Shown here piece by piece: positions 1 to 9,613 of a stretch of DNA of 64,000 bases (position 1 is its first letter; every line of letters begins with the position of its first letter). The position numbers were made by a program, and so were the translations under genes. Source of the stretch: Megalonaias nervosa (lineage: Eukaryota; Mollusca; Bivalvia; Unionida; Unionidae); contig JAECUM010091510.1 of the NCBI GenBank assembly GCA_016617855.1, positions 54,367 through 118,366 of the forward strand, read 5' to 3'. Under the pieces are notes generated by a model that was given only the letters and a program-made list of their open reading frames with translations, was not told the origin of the DNA and searched no databases.

Positions 1-330
1 CAATAGGAATGGAACAGGTGGAATGGCGTCTTGGTACTTGACACTTGTAACAATGTTGCGAGTGGCTGACCTGAAAACGCGCAGCTACTCTAGGTAGGGA
101 TAAATACAATAGAGAGACAGAGACATAGATAAACACAACCATAGATTGATGCACATCAATCTATCATACCCAAATTATACAACCGACTAAAAAACAATTA
201 GGTAAGATAATAATGTTTTTGGGAGTTAAACATAAATTATACAACTGACTTACATATTTTTAGGCAAGAAAGAATAAATATCTTTTCGAGGTATATGAAA
301 GTGGCCCTGAAAAGGGCCTTTGGTTTTTTT
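1..330. repeat. P1 left terminal inverted repeat (inner part)
   Basis: Bases 1-130 are about 90% identical by eye to the reverse complement of the right end (18880-19009). After a left-only insert of about 130 bp the match resumes at 262-325, which includes TCTTTTCGAGGTATATGAAAG and the minus-strand histone-like hairpin. The left-only insert contains a perfect small hairpin, ATAGATTGAT-GCAC-ATCAATCTAT (141-164). The outermost part of the repeat lies before base 1. Confidence 0.85.
303..318 (-). terminator. histone-type 3' stem-loop after gene A (P1)
   Basis: On the minus strand this reads GGCCCT-TTTC-AGGGCC, a 6-bp stem with a 4-nt loop. It is preceded by CCAAA and followed by ACTTTC and then CTCGAAAAGATA. 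This fits the animal histone mRNA stem-loop consensus (CCAAA-GGYYYT-TTYC-ARRRCC-ACC) with a purine-rich downstream element. It lies 30 nt past the stop of gene A. The role in 3' end processing is inferred from the match. Confidence 0.8.
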
Positions 331-347
331 TTGTTAACACCATTCTC

Positions 348-581
348 TTAACATAGAGGACATCTCACTGATCTTCTTCTCTTTCTCAAACTTTGTCTAA
401 CCTCTGGACCGTAGATGAGGACTCGTTTCAGACAGCCCTGTCTCTCCACATAGCATCTTCTTTTGCAAACAGTCGTATCGGTGATCCGGATTATGGTCAA
501 AGATGATTTAACATACATGGGTAAGTCCATACGGAAAAACAACGACGATACGAAAGTAGACGATTCAACGTTTGTCCACAT
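348..581 (-). CDS. gene A, small basic left-arm protein (77 aa), function unknown
   Basis: Not recognised. The open frame extends upstream to a GTG at 620, but the first ATG is at 581 and a minus-strand TATA box (TATAAATA, 624-631) lies 43 bp before it, so 581 is the better start. The product is basic, with cysteines in the middle (VCKRRCYVERQGC), an NLS-like cluster (RQSLRKRRR) near the end and a terminal Cys. It points outward toward the element's end and ends in a histone-type hairpin. The P2 copy keeps the same C-terminal half but is frameshifted. Conservation of the second half between copies supports a real gene; no function is claimed. Confidence 0.6.
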   Translation of the reverse strand: MWTNVESSTFVSSLFFRMDLPMYVKSSLTIIRITDTTVCKRRCYVERQGCLKRVLIYGPEVRQSLRKRRRSVRCPLC

Positions 582-623
582 CTTGTGACGAGAACAGGTG
601 AAGGGAATGAAGTGAACCACGTT

Positions 624-631
624 TATTTATA
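624..631 (-). promoter_or_regulatory. TATA box of gene A
   Basis: The minus strand reads TATAAATA. It lies 43 bp upstream of the ATG at 581, and P2 keeps the same sequence next to its gene A copy. With the divergent gene B promoter it makes an intergenic control region of about 190 bp. Confidence 0.6.
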
Positions 632-739
632 GTGGAAGACCGGACCGAAACGGATTGAGATTGTTCACCAATCCCAACACGCGTTACAAAATTCAGTCAC
701 TTCGCGGAGTCTGTCTTCCAATCCGAAGAGAGCTACCTG

Positions 740-762
740 TGACGTCACATTCCCTATATAGG
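740..762 (+). promoter_or_regulatory. CRE-like site plus TATA box of gene B (P1)
   Basis: A perfect TGACGTCA palindrome (740-747) is followed 7 bp later by TATATAGG (755-762). The gene B ATG at 813 is 58 bp downstream. TGACGTCA is the known consensus of CREB/ATF factors. In P2 the site has decayed to TCACGTCA but the TATA box is kept. An ATG at 791 in the P1 leader opens an 11-codon upstream frame that overlaps the gene B start; P2 lacks it. Confidence 0.6.
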
Positions 763-812
763 TGCACTAGCGTCTGTGCGCAGTGAATCGATGCGACATT
801 GTTTTTTGAAAC

Positions 813-992
813 ATGACGGAAATTAAGAAGACAATGAATTGGGGTGCACCGGCCGTGGAGACAAGAAGCGATGGCACAGCAGCAGCTACCAAAGTTAACA
901 TAGGGCCACTTCCAGAAGAGGTCGATTTTAATTGGGATTTAGTAGATTTTCTCTCTTCTTCGCAAGAATTTATTCCGGTACCAGTGAAATGA
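813..992 (+). pseudogene. gene B, truncated copy (59 codons left)
   Basis: The N-terminal 58 residues match gene B of P2 (33768-34394), including the segment DFNWDLVDFLSS. The frame then runs into sequence that in P2 lies about 1.2 kb further on, upstream of the zinc-knuckle gene. P1 therefore lost the coiled-coil and basic C-terminal part of gene B, its 3' hairpin and the whole zinc-knuckle gene in one deletion, with the junction near 985. Confidence 0.7.
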
Positions 993-1109
993 GAGTGAAA
1001 TGAATACTGAGAGGGAAGGAACCAGCCCATTATAGATACACTGGTCTGACATAGATATATAGGGGTTCATGGCGTTGCAAATGTAATCATTTGACTTTTT
1101 GCAGTCAAG

Positions 1110-1299
1110 ATGAAACGATCGCAACATTTCGTAAAGAAAGGAGAAGAAAGTAAGAGGCACAGTAGCTGAAGTCTTGGCTCAAATTCATGCCATCGGTATT
1201 GAAGATGACATGAGTGAGCCAGAATCCAGGTCCAGAGAGTCTACACCAAGTCAAAGTCCATCACCACCAGTAAACCCCAAAAAGTATTTGCACATTTGA
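1110..1299 (+). pseudogene. gene C, small gene before polymerase, frameshifted
   Basis: The start (MKRSQHFVKKGEESKR) and later parts match the intact 68-aa gene C of P2 (35272-35478), but a deletion after codon 16 breaks the frame. The rest (acidic stretch, then a proline/serine tail) continues in another frame up to just before the polymerase ATG at 1303. A TATA-like GATATATAGG lies about 50 bp upstream. The function is unknown. Confidence 0.55.
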
Positions 1300-1302
1300 G
1301 AG

Positions 1303-4300
1303 ATGGACAAACGCTCCTCTAGAAAATTTAGAACCACAGCCTACACGTACACAGTGAAGTTTAAAGATTTCAAGTCAGACGTACCGCAGGAGAAAGCAGA
1401 AGGGTTCATCACCGATGTGTGGGATTCTTTGTTAACCACACTGAAACAGCAATGTGAAGCCAAAGAAGACGATCGTTTGAGACTTTCCATTTATCACGAC
1501 AGTTTGAAGTCCCCCGTTTGGATCGAGTTTAGGAGCCCGGCAGAACTGACACCTTCCAAAGTCATGGAGAAGATTCAACACCTACAGCAATCCAACGACA
1601 AGTTTCACATCACCGATGGAAAAGCGACACTGTCCATGACCCACGTTTCTCTTCCCCAAGGGACCGGACAACGCAAAAAGGTGTTAGTGGTAGACGACCT
1701 TCTCAGCATCAAGCGCAGCATCGTTCAAATTAACAACACTCAAGACCAGATGTGTTTAGCCCGTGCCATCGTGGTGGGACGAAAGTACGCCGTCAAGAAC
1801 GACACCACAGAATTGAAAAGAGCCAGGAAAACTATTCGACGATCGGGCCGAACCAAACAAAGAAGAGAAGCAGAACTCCTGTTACAACAAGCGGGGATAT
1901 CCAAAGTCAGACCCTGCGGCATTCCTGAAATGCAAAAATTGCAAGACGTCTTGGATGTAATCTACACCTTGAAAGTGTACCCTCAAGAAGTGCGCGGACC
2001 TCTGTTATTTCGAGACAAAGATTTCAAAGACGGAAAATACATTCATGTCTATCATCACGATGAACATTTTGATGTCATTACCAGTATCATCGGATTCCTG
2101 TCATACAGTTATTACTGTGAGAAATGTGACTATGGCTATAACAATCGAGAGCAACACAAACATTGTGGATCGAAATGTGAGGGATGTTGTCCTCTAAGCC
2201 CTGTCTGGACGAAGGACAAGAACGAGTGCATTGCTCAGCTTGTCAGTGCACTTTTGTCAGCCCTGCCTGTTACAAACAACATTTGAAGACGCAAGGTTCA
2301 CAGCAGAAATGTGCTTGTCAACTCCTGAGATTGTGCCCTACTTGTGAACAAGGCATACGCACCAATAATAGCAAGGCACACGTCTGTTCAGGAAAGAAGC
2401 GATGTCAGATTTGTCACCAAATAGTGGACTCGGAACACAAATGCTACATTCAAAAATACCATTCCAAACATGAAGAAGAAGAAGATGACCAGAAGAAAGG
2501 GAATTTCATCTTTTTCGATTTCGAATGCATGCAAGAGACCGGCATTCACATTGCTAATTTCTGCGTGGCTCACCGAGCGTGCGAGAAGTGCATCCAAAAC
2601 CCTATCTTTACTCATTGCCCTCACTGCAGCAAGATTCCTGGAGGACGTGAAAAAATCTTTCGGGGACCGAACACGCTGGCCGATTTCGCCCAATGGCTCT
2701 TAGACCCTATCGACGAGACGTGGAATCAAGAGGACATTGAACATTACGGAGATTGCCATCGCTATGCCACGGTGATGGCTTACAATTTTACGGGATACGA
2801 TGGGCAATGACTTCTCAAATACTATACGGAACAAGGCACAGAACGTCCTAAAGTGACTTTGAACTGAGCCAAAATCATTTCCATGCAAGTGGGACAAGTG
2901 CAGTTTAAACATTCGATGAGTTAGTTTTTCATGCCTTTGAGCCGAATGCCTAAAACGTTTGGAATGACAGAAATGGTCAAAAGCCTTTTTCCGCACTTTT
3001 TTAATATCGAAGCCAATCAACATGCCGTTCTATCCCATTTGCCTGAGGTTCACTGCAACGACCCCGACAACATGCACACCGAACACCGAGAAGCTTTCTA
3101 CGCTTGGTACCACACTCACGCCTCGGACCCTATCGACTTTCAAGAAGAAATGTTGAAATATTGTCGTTCCGACGTGGACATTTTACGGGGTTGCTGTGGA
3201 AAATTTCGAGAATTATTCATGGAGCATGGAGGGATCGACCCTTTGAAAGAAGCCTGCACCATTGCCAAAGCGTGTTCTTTAGTGTAACGCCAACGACTCA
3301 TGCCCGAAAACACCCTAGCTGTCGTAAGTCCTCAAACGACCAATTTTGTCCAACGTCAATACTCGGTCAATGCCCTATGCTGGTTACATTACTTGTACGA
3401 CAAGGAAGACAAATGGATCCAACATGATCGCAATGGAGGAGGCGAAGAAGCCCTCAAAAGATATTCAGTGGATGGTTGGGACTTAGAAAACCCCCAGATC
3501 ATGTACGAGTTTAACGGTTGCTTATTTCACGGATGCCCCATCTGTCACCCTCAACGTGACACTAAAAATCAGTTTTTACAACGGACCATGGAAGACTTGT
3601 ACGAGACCACTTGTCAGCGGCAAATGAAGTTAGAAGAGCAAGCATATCAAGTGGTGGAAATGTGGGAACACGAGTGGGATCAGCGATTGAAAACCGATCC
3701 CGAGCTTAAACGCATCGTGGAAAGTTACAAGCTGGTTGACCCTCTGAACCCGCGGAACAGCTTGTACGGAGGACTGACGACTGTCACCTGTTTGCTGTAC
3801 CAAGCCGTACATGTGCAAATATTGTCACTTTTCCGCAGGGCACCCGCAATTGCTGACGGAACACACCGACGTGGACAACATTCGACAATACGAAGGATTG
3901 ATCAAGTGCAAAGTCTTGCCTCCCACGGACTTGTACCATCCCGTTTTACCACATCATTGCCAAAGAAAACTGATGTTTCCCTTGTGTCGTACTTGTGCCG
4001 AAACGTGCAACCAAGACCGACCTTGTCAGCACAGCCAGGAAGAACGAGCCTTCACGGGAACGTGGGTCAGCGTGGAATTGTTCAAAGATCTGGACCTGGG
4101 ATACCAACTGTTAGATGTGTACTAAATTTACCACTTTCCCAAGACAGAAAAATGCCACTAGGGCGACAAGACTCAGAAAGGCATTTTCGCAGACTACGTG
4201 AATGCCTTTTTGAAACTGAAACAAGAAGCCAGCGGCTATCCTTCCTGGTGCCACACTCCCGAAGGCCAAAAGAAATTCAAAGAGAAATACTGGGAGCAGG

Positions 4301-5113
4301 AAGGCATCCTTTTAGACCGCGTAGAGAAAAACGAAGGAAGGCGATCGTTTGTCAAAGTGATGTTAAATTGTTTGTGGGGCAAAAAGGCACAACGACCGTG
4401 GTTACCCAAGACGGAGTATTTGACAGAACCTTCCCGCTACTTCCAGATGATTCATGACAAAACCAAATACATGAAACACGTGGACGTCCTTCGTGAGGAC
4501 TTGATCTTAGTCAATTACGAAGAAGAACTGGACTTTGTAGAAGCCGACGAATTTGGAAATGTCATCATTGTGGCTTACGTGACAGCCCATGCTCGCTTAA
4601 AACTGTACGAAGCTTTAGAACTGTTAGGAGATCGTGTGTTGTAATTTGACACGGACAGTTGCATCTACAGCGATCGTCTGGGTCAACAAGACACTAAAAT
4701 CGAAGGAGACCGTTTAGGAGCCTGGACGGAGGAGCATCGCGACGACAAGATTGTAAGTTTTGCAAGTGGCGGTCCCAAAAATTACGGCTACGAAAACCGA
4801 GACCCATAAGGAGAAGTGCACACCAATGTAAAGTGAAATGATTGACTCTCAATTATCGCACCACTCGACTGGTGAACTTTGGCGTCTTGAAAGAAGCCTT
4901 GCAGTCTGACAGGATGGAAATTTTAAAGTGACCACCCACGAACTGCACAAGATTGTACGTTTACCCATACACCAAATCGTCAGCCGACCCTTGGAAAAAG
5001 TCTATCAAATAGTGTACCAGAAGCCAGTACGGCTTCCCAATCACTTCACTTTACCGTACGGTCACGTCTATGTTGGTCAGCATATAAAAAGGAACAACGT
5101 CCAAGACCAATAG
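1303..5113 (+). pseudogene. polB: protein-primed DNA polymerase B (Polinton PolB), disrupted
   Basis: The N-terminal part (1303-2286) is open for 327 codons; the frame then shifts near 2180. A Cys/His-rich segment with several CxxC pairs follows (about 2190-2450). Exonuclease motifs are visible: FDFECMQETG (Exo I, about 2512), NFTGYDGQ (Exo II, about 2784) and YCRSDVD (Exo III, about 3158). Polymerase motif B is MLNCLWGK (about 4360) and motif C is FDTDS (4645-4659). The DxxSLYP core of motif A is missing, apparently deleted near 3800. In-frame stops at 2808, about 2866, about 2920, 3285 and 4642 and at least three frameshifts show it is dead. The family replicates linear DNA with a terminal protein primer. 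Confidence 0.9.
5083..5090 (+). promoter_or_regulatory. TATA box before the BIR-like gene
   Basis: TATAAAAA lies 63 bp upstream of the ATG at 5146, in the region where the polymerase gene ends. The form and spacing resemble the other TATA boxes in the element. Confidence 0.5.
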
Positions 5114-5145
5114 ATTATTGTCACTACAAACAGCAAGCGAGAAAG

Positions 5146-5440
5146 ATGAATCCTTTCACACAAGCGTAAGACTCAAGTCCAACGAGAAGCTCGAGTACGA
5201 TGCTGTGCCTTGCGATGGAAGGGATGCCATACGCTATGACCTCAGCGATTCAGTACGACATCATAGGAACTTTGCTACGACTGTACCTACCATGGAAAGT
5301 GATGCGAAGGAGATAAAGTCAAGTGTTTCAGTTGCGGTATGTCACTGCACGAGTGGGGGAAGAAAGATTCCGCTTACCTGGAGCATGCTCGATGTTCTCC
5401 GGATAGTCACTACCTACCTTTAGTGGGGCCTCGTCATTGA
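5146..5440 (+). pseudogene. BIR (IAP-repeat)-like gene fragment
   Basis: From 5312 one frame reads a clear BIR zinc-fold signature: KVKCFSCGMSLHEW, then EHARCSP, with C-x2-C, 16 residues, His, as in baculovirus IAP repeats. The final metal-binding Cys, expected seven residues after the His, is a Ser (codon AGT). A TGA lies just upstream in the same frame, and the ATG at 5146 is in a different frame, so the gene is broken. BIR proteins block apoptosis in insects and in several large DNA viruses. An anti-apoptotic role for the ancestral gene is inferred from the family only. Confidence 0.65.
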
Positions 5441-5451
5441 AGTGGCATACC

Positions 5452-5993
5452 ATGTCGTTTAAGAAACCAGCTGCTTGGCTAGGAGTCAAACGTTGGATAA
5501 CCCCTCGACAAGTATTTAAACCCCATTTAAAAAATAATCTTCAAACATTACCAAACGAATTGCAAGAGAAGATCTACAAGGACATTTGGCAGGGACTTGC
5601 CAGAACAAAATCTTGATGGGTGACTGTAGAACTTTTATGGCGAGAAATTCACGAGAGGAAATTGACAACAGTCAACAAACAAGTCAGATTTATCTGGATC
5701 AAGTGTGCGTTATTCCGAATATTCCGCTTTATACCATTTACATTTGAAGATCTTATTGATATTCTTGACCGTTACCCTGAATGGCAGTGGCCAGAAATTA
5801 CTCACTGCATTCGTTACTCTCGCTCTATGAGAAATGTATGACTGATATAGTCATGGATACTTTACAAGAGAACATTCGTGGTTTGCCTGTGGAGTTGAGA
5901 GAAAGCATTTACCGAGAGTTGACTAAAATACAAGTGGAACGCAAGAACAGTTTCATCCGTTACGTCACCGATCTTAAAAGCACTTGTTCCTAA
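5452..5993 (+). pseudogene. accessory gene with two LPxEL motifs, disrupted
   Basis: Not recognised. The ATG at 5452 begins 12 bp after the BIR-like frame. The reading continues through one TGA (5614) in the same frame to about 5800, then shifts frame and ends at 5993. Two similar segments are seen, LPNELQEKIYKDI and LPVELRESIYREL, about 100 residues apart, with a W-rich segment (YPEWQWPEI) between them. LP-x-EL-like starts recall F-box helices, but this is only a resemblance. Decayed coding sequence may continue to about 6250. Confidence 0.4.
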
Positions 5994-6293
5994 ACGCTAT
6001 AAGAGGATTGATTCTGCCGAAAGTGTTCCAGTGGTCAGACATTGATGAATCGCGTAAAATTTATAGATATTTGGATGCCACTCATTAAACTTACAAGGTG
6101 ATCCTAATACACAGAATTCCAGAAGACGAGTTAGAGGATTACCAAAATCTTTAACACAATGTAAACTTTGTTCAAGAGGAAACTTCTGTACGACGTGTGG
6201 TGTGTGAGTTAGTGACTAAACATTTTTGGTACTGTACTAAAATAAAACCGATGCTGTTCATAAAGTACACTTTTTACCTTACACCAATGAGGG

Positions 6294-6300
6294 TATAAAA
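6294..6300 (+). promoter_or_regulatory. TATA box of accessory gene at 6311
   Basis: GGGTATAAAAACGG is a good TATA box. It is only 17 bp before the first ATG (6311), so transcription would start downstream and the true start codon may be another one. Confidence 0.4.
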
Positions 6301-6310
6301 ACGGACTACC

Positions 6311-6991
6311 ATGCCTCGACCTTTATCATTCGTGATACAACAGATTCCGTGGAAGGAAATCAATGACAATATTTAAACGGTGTTGGATTGCGATCGCCTA
6401 TTACGAGAACTGTGTCCATTGAATTGGGGTCGACATGTAGTGTGTGTCTTAGTGGTTTGCTTTATGGGATTTCGTTTACCAGCCGATTCCTTGTGGACTC
6501 TTTACGAACAGTACCTACCACTCCAAAAAGCATGAAAGTGGTCCCTTTAAATGTACACGAAAAACTCATTCTGCTCAAAGCTTTGCACTTTCATTTCGAT
6601 ACTTCTCGACAACCTCTACAGGAAAGAAAGATTCGTTAACTTTTAGGCACTGAAGATGTGTACGATGATGTGTTTGTAGCTTGTGACTTACACCCTCACT
6701 GGCAATATGTACGTCACTGGAAATGTTGGGGTTTCGAGGCTTGGACAAAAGAAATGGCACACTATGGCCAAGATTTGTCATCCTAAAAAGGTAAAACATT
6801 CAGTGAAAAAAGTAACTTTTAAACCTGCGTTAGTGGCAGTAGCAGAAGAAGAACCACTACCTTCAGGACAGGACAGGACCGTCATTGACATCCCCGAAAG
6901 ACCATTCCGGGAAGACCCTTGTATGACTGTGCCAAGGAATGTAGAGACTCTAAGAACATTACACACTGTCCCTACGATACCCACCTCTTGA
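6311..6991 (+). pseudogene. accessory gene of unknown function, disrupted
   Basis: Not recognised. Reading from 6311 meets stops after about 21 codons and again after about 70. An open stretch in another frame covers 6388-6639. The last part (6683-6991) is open for 102 codons, with a basic middle (HPKKVKHSVKKVTFKP) and an acidic/proline tail. A hydrophobic stretch (VVCVLVVCFMGF) occurs near 6440 in the first frame. AATAAA at 7123 could be its poly(A) signal. It may be more than one gene. P2 lacks this region, so no comparison is possible. Confidence 0.35.
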
Positions 6992-7144
6992 TCACCAAAA
7001 ATGTTGTACAGAGACTTGTTTATATTCCACTTTGATCGTTTTGATGTGTCTTTTATTCATGTACTTAGCCATTTGGCTTTTATGTGTTTTTGTCATTCGT
7101 GTTGATCACTTTCAAAGATGGCAATAAACGAGTCCTGAAAAAAG

Positions 7145-7152
7145 TATAAAAA
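7145..7152 (+). promoter_or_regulatory. TATA box of packaging ATPase gene
   Basis: TATAAAAA lies 53 bp upstream of the ATG at 7205 and just after the AATAAA at 7123-7128 that could end the previous unit. Confidence 0.55.
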
Positions 7153-7204
7153 GTCTTGTCTTGTCTGTCTTCCTGTCAAACGTGACATTCTTTACACTAC
7201 TACT

Positions 7205-7935
7205 ATGGCTACTTCTACTGTCTCTGCTCCCTCTTCCTCCACAGTCAAAGTCATCGACTAAAACGTAGATCGTGCTAGTTGGGAGGCCTTGTATCTTCGC
7301 CATCCCTTTAACATGTTAACTGCTGGACCCAGAGATCCAGACAAAACCGAATTTGTCAAACGTTTGATCGAACATAAACGTCATTTGATCGATCGTCCAC
7401 CTCAACGTATCGTTTGGTGTTACAAAGAGTGGCAATCGGCGTACAGTCTCCTGCGAGAAAGTCAAGGCGATTCCATCGTGTTTGTGGAAGGCATTCCTGG
7501 CGAAGACGACGGGATCGTGTCTAACCCTAGTCAAACCCATCTGGTCATCTTTGACGACATGTTAAGAGAAGAAGAAGAAGAAATTATACTCTGGTTTACG
7601 CGCTAAGGCCATCATCGTAATGCCAGTGTCATTTACATCACTCAAAATTTGTTTTTCAACAAAGTAAAGCCCATCGCACCATCAGTCTCAATGCTCATTA
7701 CGTGGTGCTGTTTAAAAGCCCTAGATATAAATCGCAAGTGCAAGTGTTAGCCAAACAGTTAGGAACGATTTGGCTGACTCATGCGTACGACGATGCCACT
7801 CAAACCCCACAAGCCTATTTACTCGTGGATTTAAAACCCACCACTCCCGATTATTTGCGATTTCGTACCCATCTGTTTCACCACTGGTGCCAAGACGGAG
7901 GGCCTGTCGTGTACACGTCCCCTTCGTCGACTTAA
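7205..7935 (+). pseudogene. FtsK/HerA-like DNA-packaging ATPase, disrupted
   Basis: This family pumps viral DNA into capsids (A32-like ATPases of Polintons and related viruses). The P-loop region reads PFNMLTAGPRDPDKTEF: position and flanks fit a Walker A, but the usual glycines are replaced, so ATP binding would be lost. The Walker B candidate is HLVIFDDM (about 7545). A later segment (SVIYITQNLFF, about 7625) fits the sensor region. In-frame TAA codons at 7259 and 7604 and a frameshift between 7640 and 7702 break the gene. About 243 codons in total, normal for the family. Confidence 0.82.
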
Positions 7936-7969
7936 CAACAACAACAACCAAAAAAAGTCTATAAAAACC

Positions 7970-7977
7970 TTGGTCAC
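7970..7977 (+). promoter_or_regulatory. TATA box of gene at 8005
   Basis: TATAAAAA lies 35 bp upstream of the ATG at 8005, directly after the ATPase gene and a short CAA repeat. Confidence 0.5.
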
Positions 7978-8004
7978 TTTAGGTCTGTCTCACACATCGT
8001 CAAC

Positions 8005-8736
8005 ATGACGTCCCTTCAGTCTCATCTTCCCGTCAAATTGATTCGTACCTTGAACGGCATCAGTCGCGAAAAAATCCACAAATACGTGCTCGTGTCTTAG
8101 AAGTTAGTCTCAAATAAGTCTTACGATGGTTTACGGTGACAGCACGTCAATTACTGCAAAGCATAATTCACATTCCACATCAAATCAAACCTTTTTTGAG
8201 AGAAACAAAGTAGCCTTGAGGCAGCAAGTCGATCCTCGCATCGACACTCAAACCAAAAAGCACATCATTTTGAAACCTGGAAGTAGCGGTTCTCTAGGAG
8301 GTGTCATCATTCGTTCCCTCTTAAAATGGGATCCCAATGCTCCCAAAGTCCTACCCAAGAAAACAGCCACTCCTCGACGTACCCAGAAGAAAACCTCAGG
8401 TTCTTCGACTTCTCCGTTGCTGGTGATCCCTGCCAAACCCGATTTGACACGCATCTTTCTTAATTTGATTTGAAACATTGGAAACCTGCGTCTCCAAGAA
8501 CTTCTCCTCCAGTGGTGACACCTTCCTTCTCTTTAGCGGCAACAGCCGCTGCTCACAAAGTACCTGCCCCCAAAATCAAAGTCCAAGAAAGATCGGGTGT
8601 CTTAAAGAGTTTACTGGATTTGTCCAAGAAAGAACTGTCCCGACTGAATCCGTTGCGAACTCCTCTACGAAGTGTGATGCCTGCCATGAAACTGATACGA
8701 CGAGCCGACAATCAGTGGCAACGCATCCCAGTATAA
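8005..8736 (+). pseudogene. basic virion-core-like gene region, disrupted
   Basis: Not firmly recognised. The ATG at 8005 opens 31 codons (MTSLQSHLPVKLIRTLNG...) to a TAG at 8098. Basic, proline-rich coding sequence continues in other frames at 8126-8473 (KWDPNAPKVLPKKTATPRR) and 8470-8736 (IRRADNQWQRIP near the end). The composition (Lys/Arg/Pro/Ser, few acidic residues) suggests a DNA-binding internal virion protein. Position between ATPase and integrase suits a structural gene. Whether it was one gene or two is unclear. P2 lacks this region. Confidence 0.4.
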
Positions 8737-8793
8737 GAAAGACCCGTGGCAAACGATAGGGATCAGTGTTTTTGTGCTCCTGAACAACCAAAG

Positions 8794-8901
8794 ATGTCCC
8801 CTCAAAGACGTGCACACTGTCACCATCGTCGTTCTTCTGTCCAAAAAGGAAAAAGAAAAAGAAAAGGACAGTTACGTCATCCAAAAAAAACTCTTAGGTA
8901 A
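8794..8901 (+). CDS. tiny very basic protein (35 aa), core-peptide-like
   Basis: ATG at 8794 and TAA at 8899-8901. The product is highly basic, with a His/Arg start (MSPQRRAHCHHRRSS) and a KGKRKRKG run. It resembles in composition the protamine-like core peptides of adenovirus-type virions, but it is too short for family assignment. No paralogue is seen in P2, where this stretch is deleted. It could also be a fragment of a longer decayed gene. Confidence 0.35.
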   Translation: MSPQRRAHCHHRRSSVQKGKRKRKGQLRHPKKTLR

Positions 8902-9028
8902 AAACACCCACGACTGTCCGTGAAAAGACACTCTGGTTCAAATAAAAGAAGTCACCAAAGAGGAGGATTCTTTGGCGATTTTGGAAAACAAATTGTCACC
9001 TTTATGACGAAGCGATAGTCAAGAAAAG

Positions 9029-9037
9029 GATAAAAGG
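9029..9037 (+). promoter_or_regulatory. TATA-like box before gene at 9110
   Basis: GATAAAAGG lies about 80 bp before the ATG at 9110. Two more copies of GATAAAAGG lie at 9545 and 9561, before the ATG at 9614. Confidence 0.4.
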
Positions 9038-9109
9038 CCGTGTGACAAGTCATCGACGTTAGTGTATTTTTTGGTGTGTGCCGCGGAACCAACGAACCAA
9101 CCAAGAAAG

Positions 9110-9328
9110 ATGTCACCTCCCAAAAAACATCCTTCTTCTACCCCCAAAGGAAAGAAAAGGAAAGGACTGCCTTCTGGTTTAGTCAAACATTGGGACATGT
9201 TATCCGTCCTGTCCAAAGCTTCTCCACCCATGCGAACAAAAACTCATTCAAACTTCCTCCAAAGATGTCATCGATACCGTGAGCGAATGTTGTCTGAATG
9301 TCTTGAAAGGCACGATAACTTTCTCTAA
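9110..9328 (+). CDS. small basic protein (72 aa), possible N-part of the pX-like gene
   Basis: The frame opens at an ATG within AAGAAAGATGTC, with a Lys-rich start (MSPPKKHPSSTPKGKKRKG). The tail has several Cys and Arg. It ends inside a hairpin (9303-9350), after which the pX-like coding starts in another frame without an ATG. One reading is a single gene 9110-9543 broken by a frameshift or a hairpin insertion. The alternative is two small genes. No homologue was recognised. Confidence 0.4.
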   Translation: MSPPKKHPSSTPKGKKRKGLPSGLVKHWDMLSVLSKASPPMRTKTHSNFLQRCHRYRERMLSECLERHDNFL

Positions 9329-9350
9329 ACAAAGGTATCGTGCCTTTCAA
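9303..9350. repeat. perfect 15-bp inverted repeat
   Basis: Arms TTGAAAGGCACGATA (9303-9317) and TATCGTGCCTTTCAA (9336-9350) with an 18-nt loop. It lies exactly where the frame changes between the small basic gene and the pX-like segment. It does not resemble the histone-type hairpins. Confidence 0.7.
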
Positions 9351-9543
9351 AGAATGCTTAGCCAAACATCGACACGTTCTTCGCCAAATGGTCCAAAAGA
9401 AAATACCCATTCGTCAAAAGAAAAAGATGTTGGTGCAACGCGGAGGAATTGCCATTTTACCCCTGTTAGCACCCTTGCTGGGAAACATAGGAGGACCCTT
9501 GCTGAAAGAAGTACTGGGAACAATGGGAAGAATCCTGGGATGA
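9340..9543 (+). CDS. pX-like small virion protein segment (hydrophobic GG core)
   Basis: The open frame has no ATG at its beginning (GTG at 9340); the first ATGs are at 9388 and 9427. It reads a basic stretch (KKIPIRQKKKMLVQRGG), then a hydrophobic Gly-rich tail (LPLLAPLLGNIGGPLL). A basic segment followed by RGG and a hydrophobic Leu/Gly-rich segment is typical of the small core protein compared with adenovirus pX in Polintons/adintoviruses. I rely on that family knowledge and cannot test it here. Confidence 0.5.
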   Translation: MPFKECLAKHRHVLRQMVQKKIPIRQKKKMLVQRGGIAILPLLAPLLGNIGGPLLKEVLGTMGRILG

Positions 9544-9613
9544 AGATAAAAGGTCAAGAGGATAAAAGGGACCTCAGAAATCAAAAGATCTCAGACGTGA
9601 CCCTTGAAATCCA

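Noticed and set aside
303..318. Hairpins as bacterial rho-independent terminators
   Set aside because: The setting is eukaryotic, the loop and flanks are those of histone mRNAs, and no T-run follows in the transcribed direction.
2808..4644. In-frame TGA/TAG/TAA in the polymerase as recoded stops or alternative genetic code
   Set aside because: All three stop codons occur, several frameshifts and a motif A deletion are present too, and other genes show the same; ordinary decay explains it.
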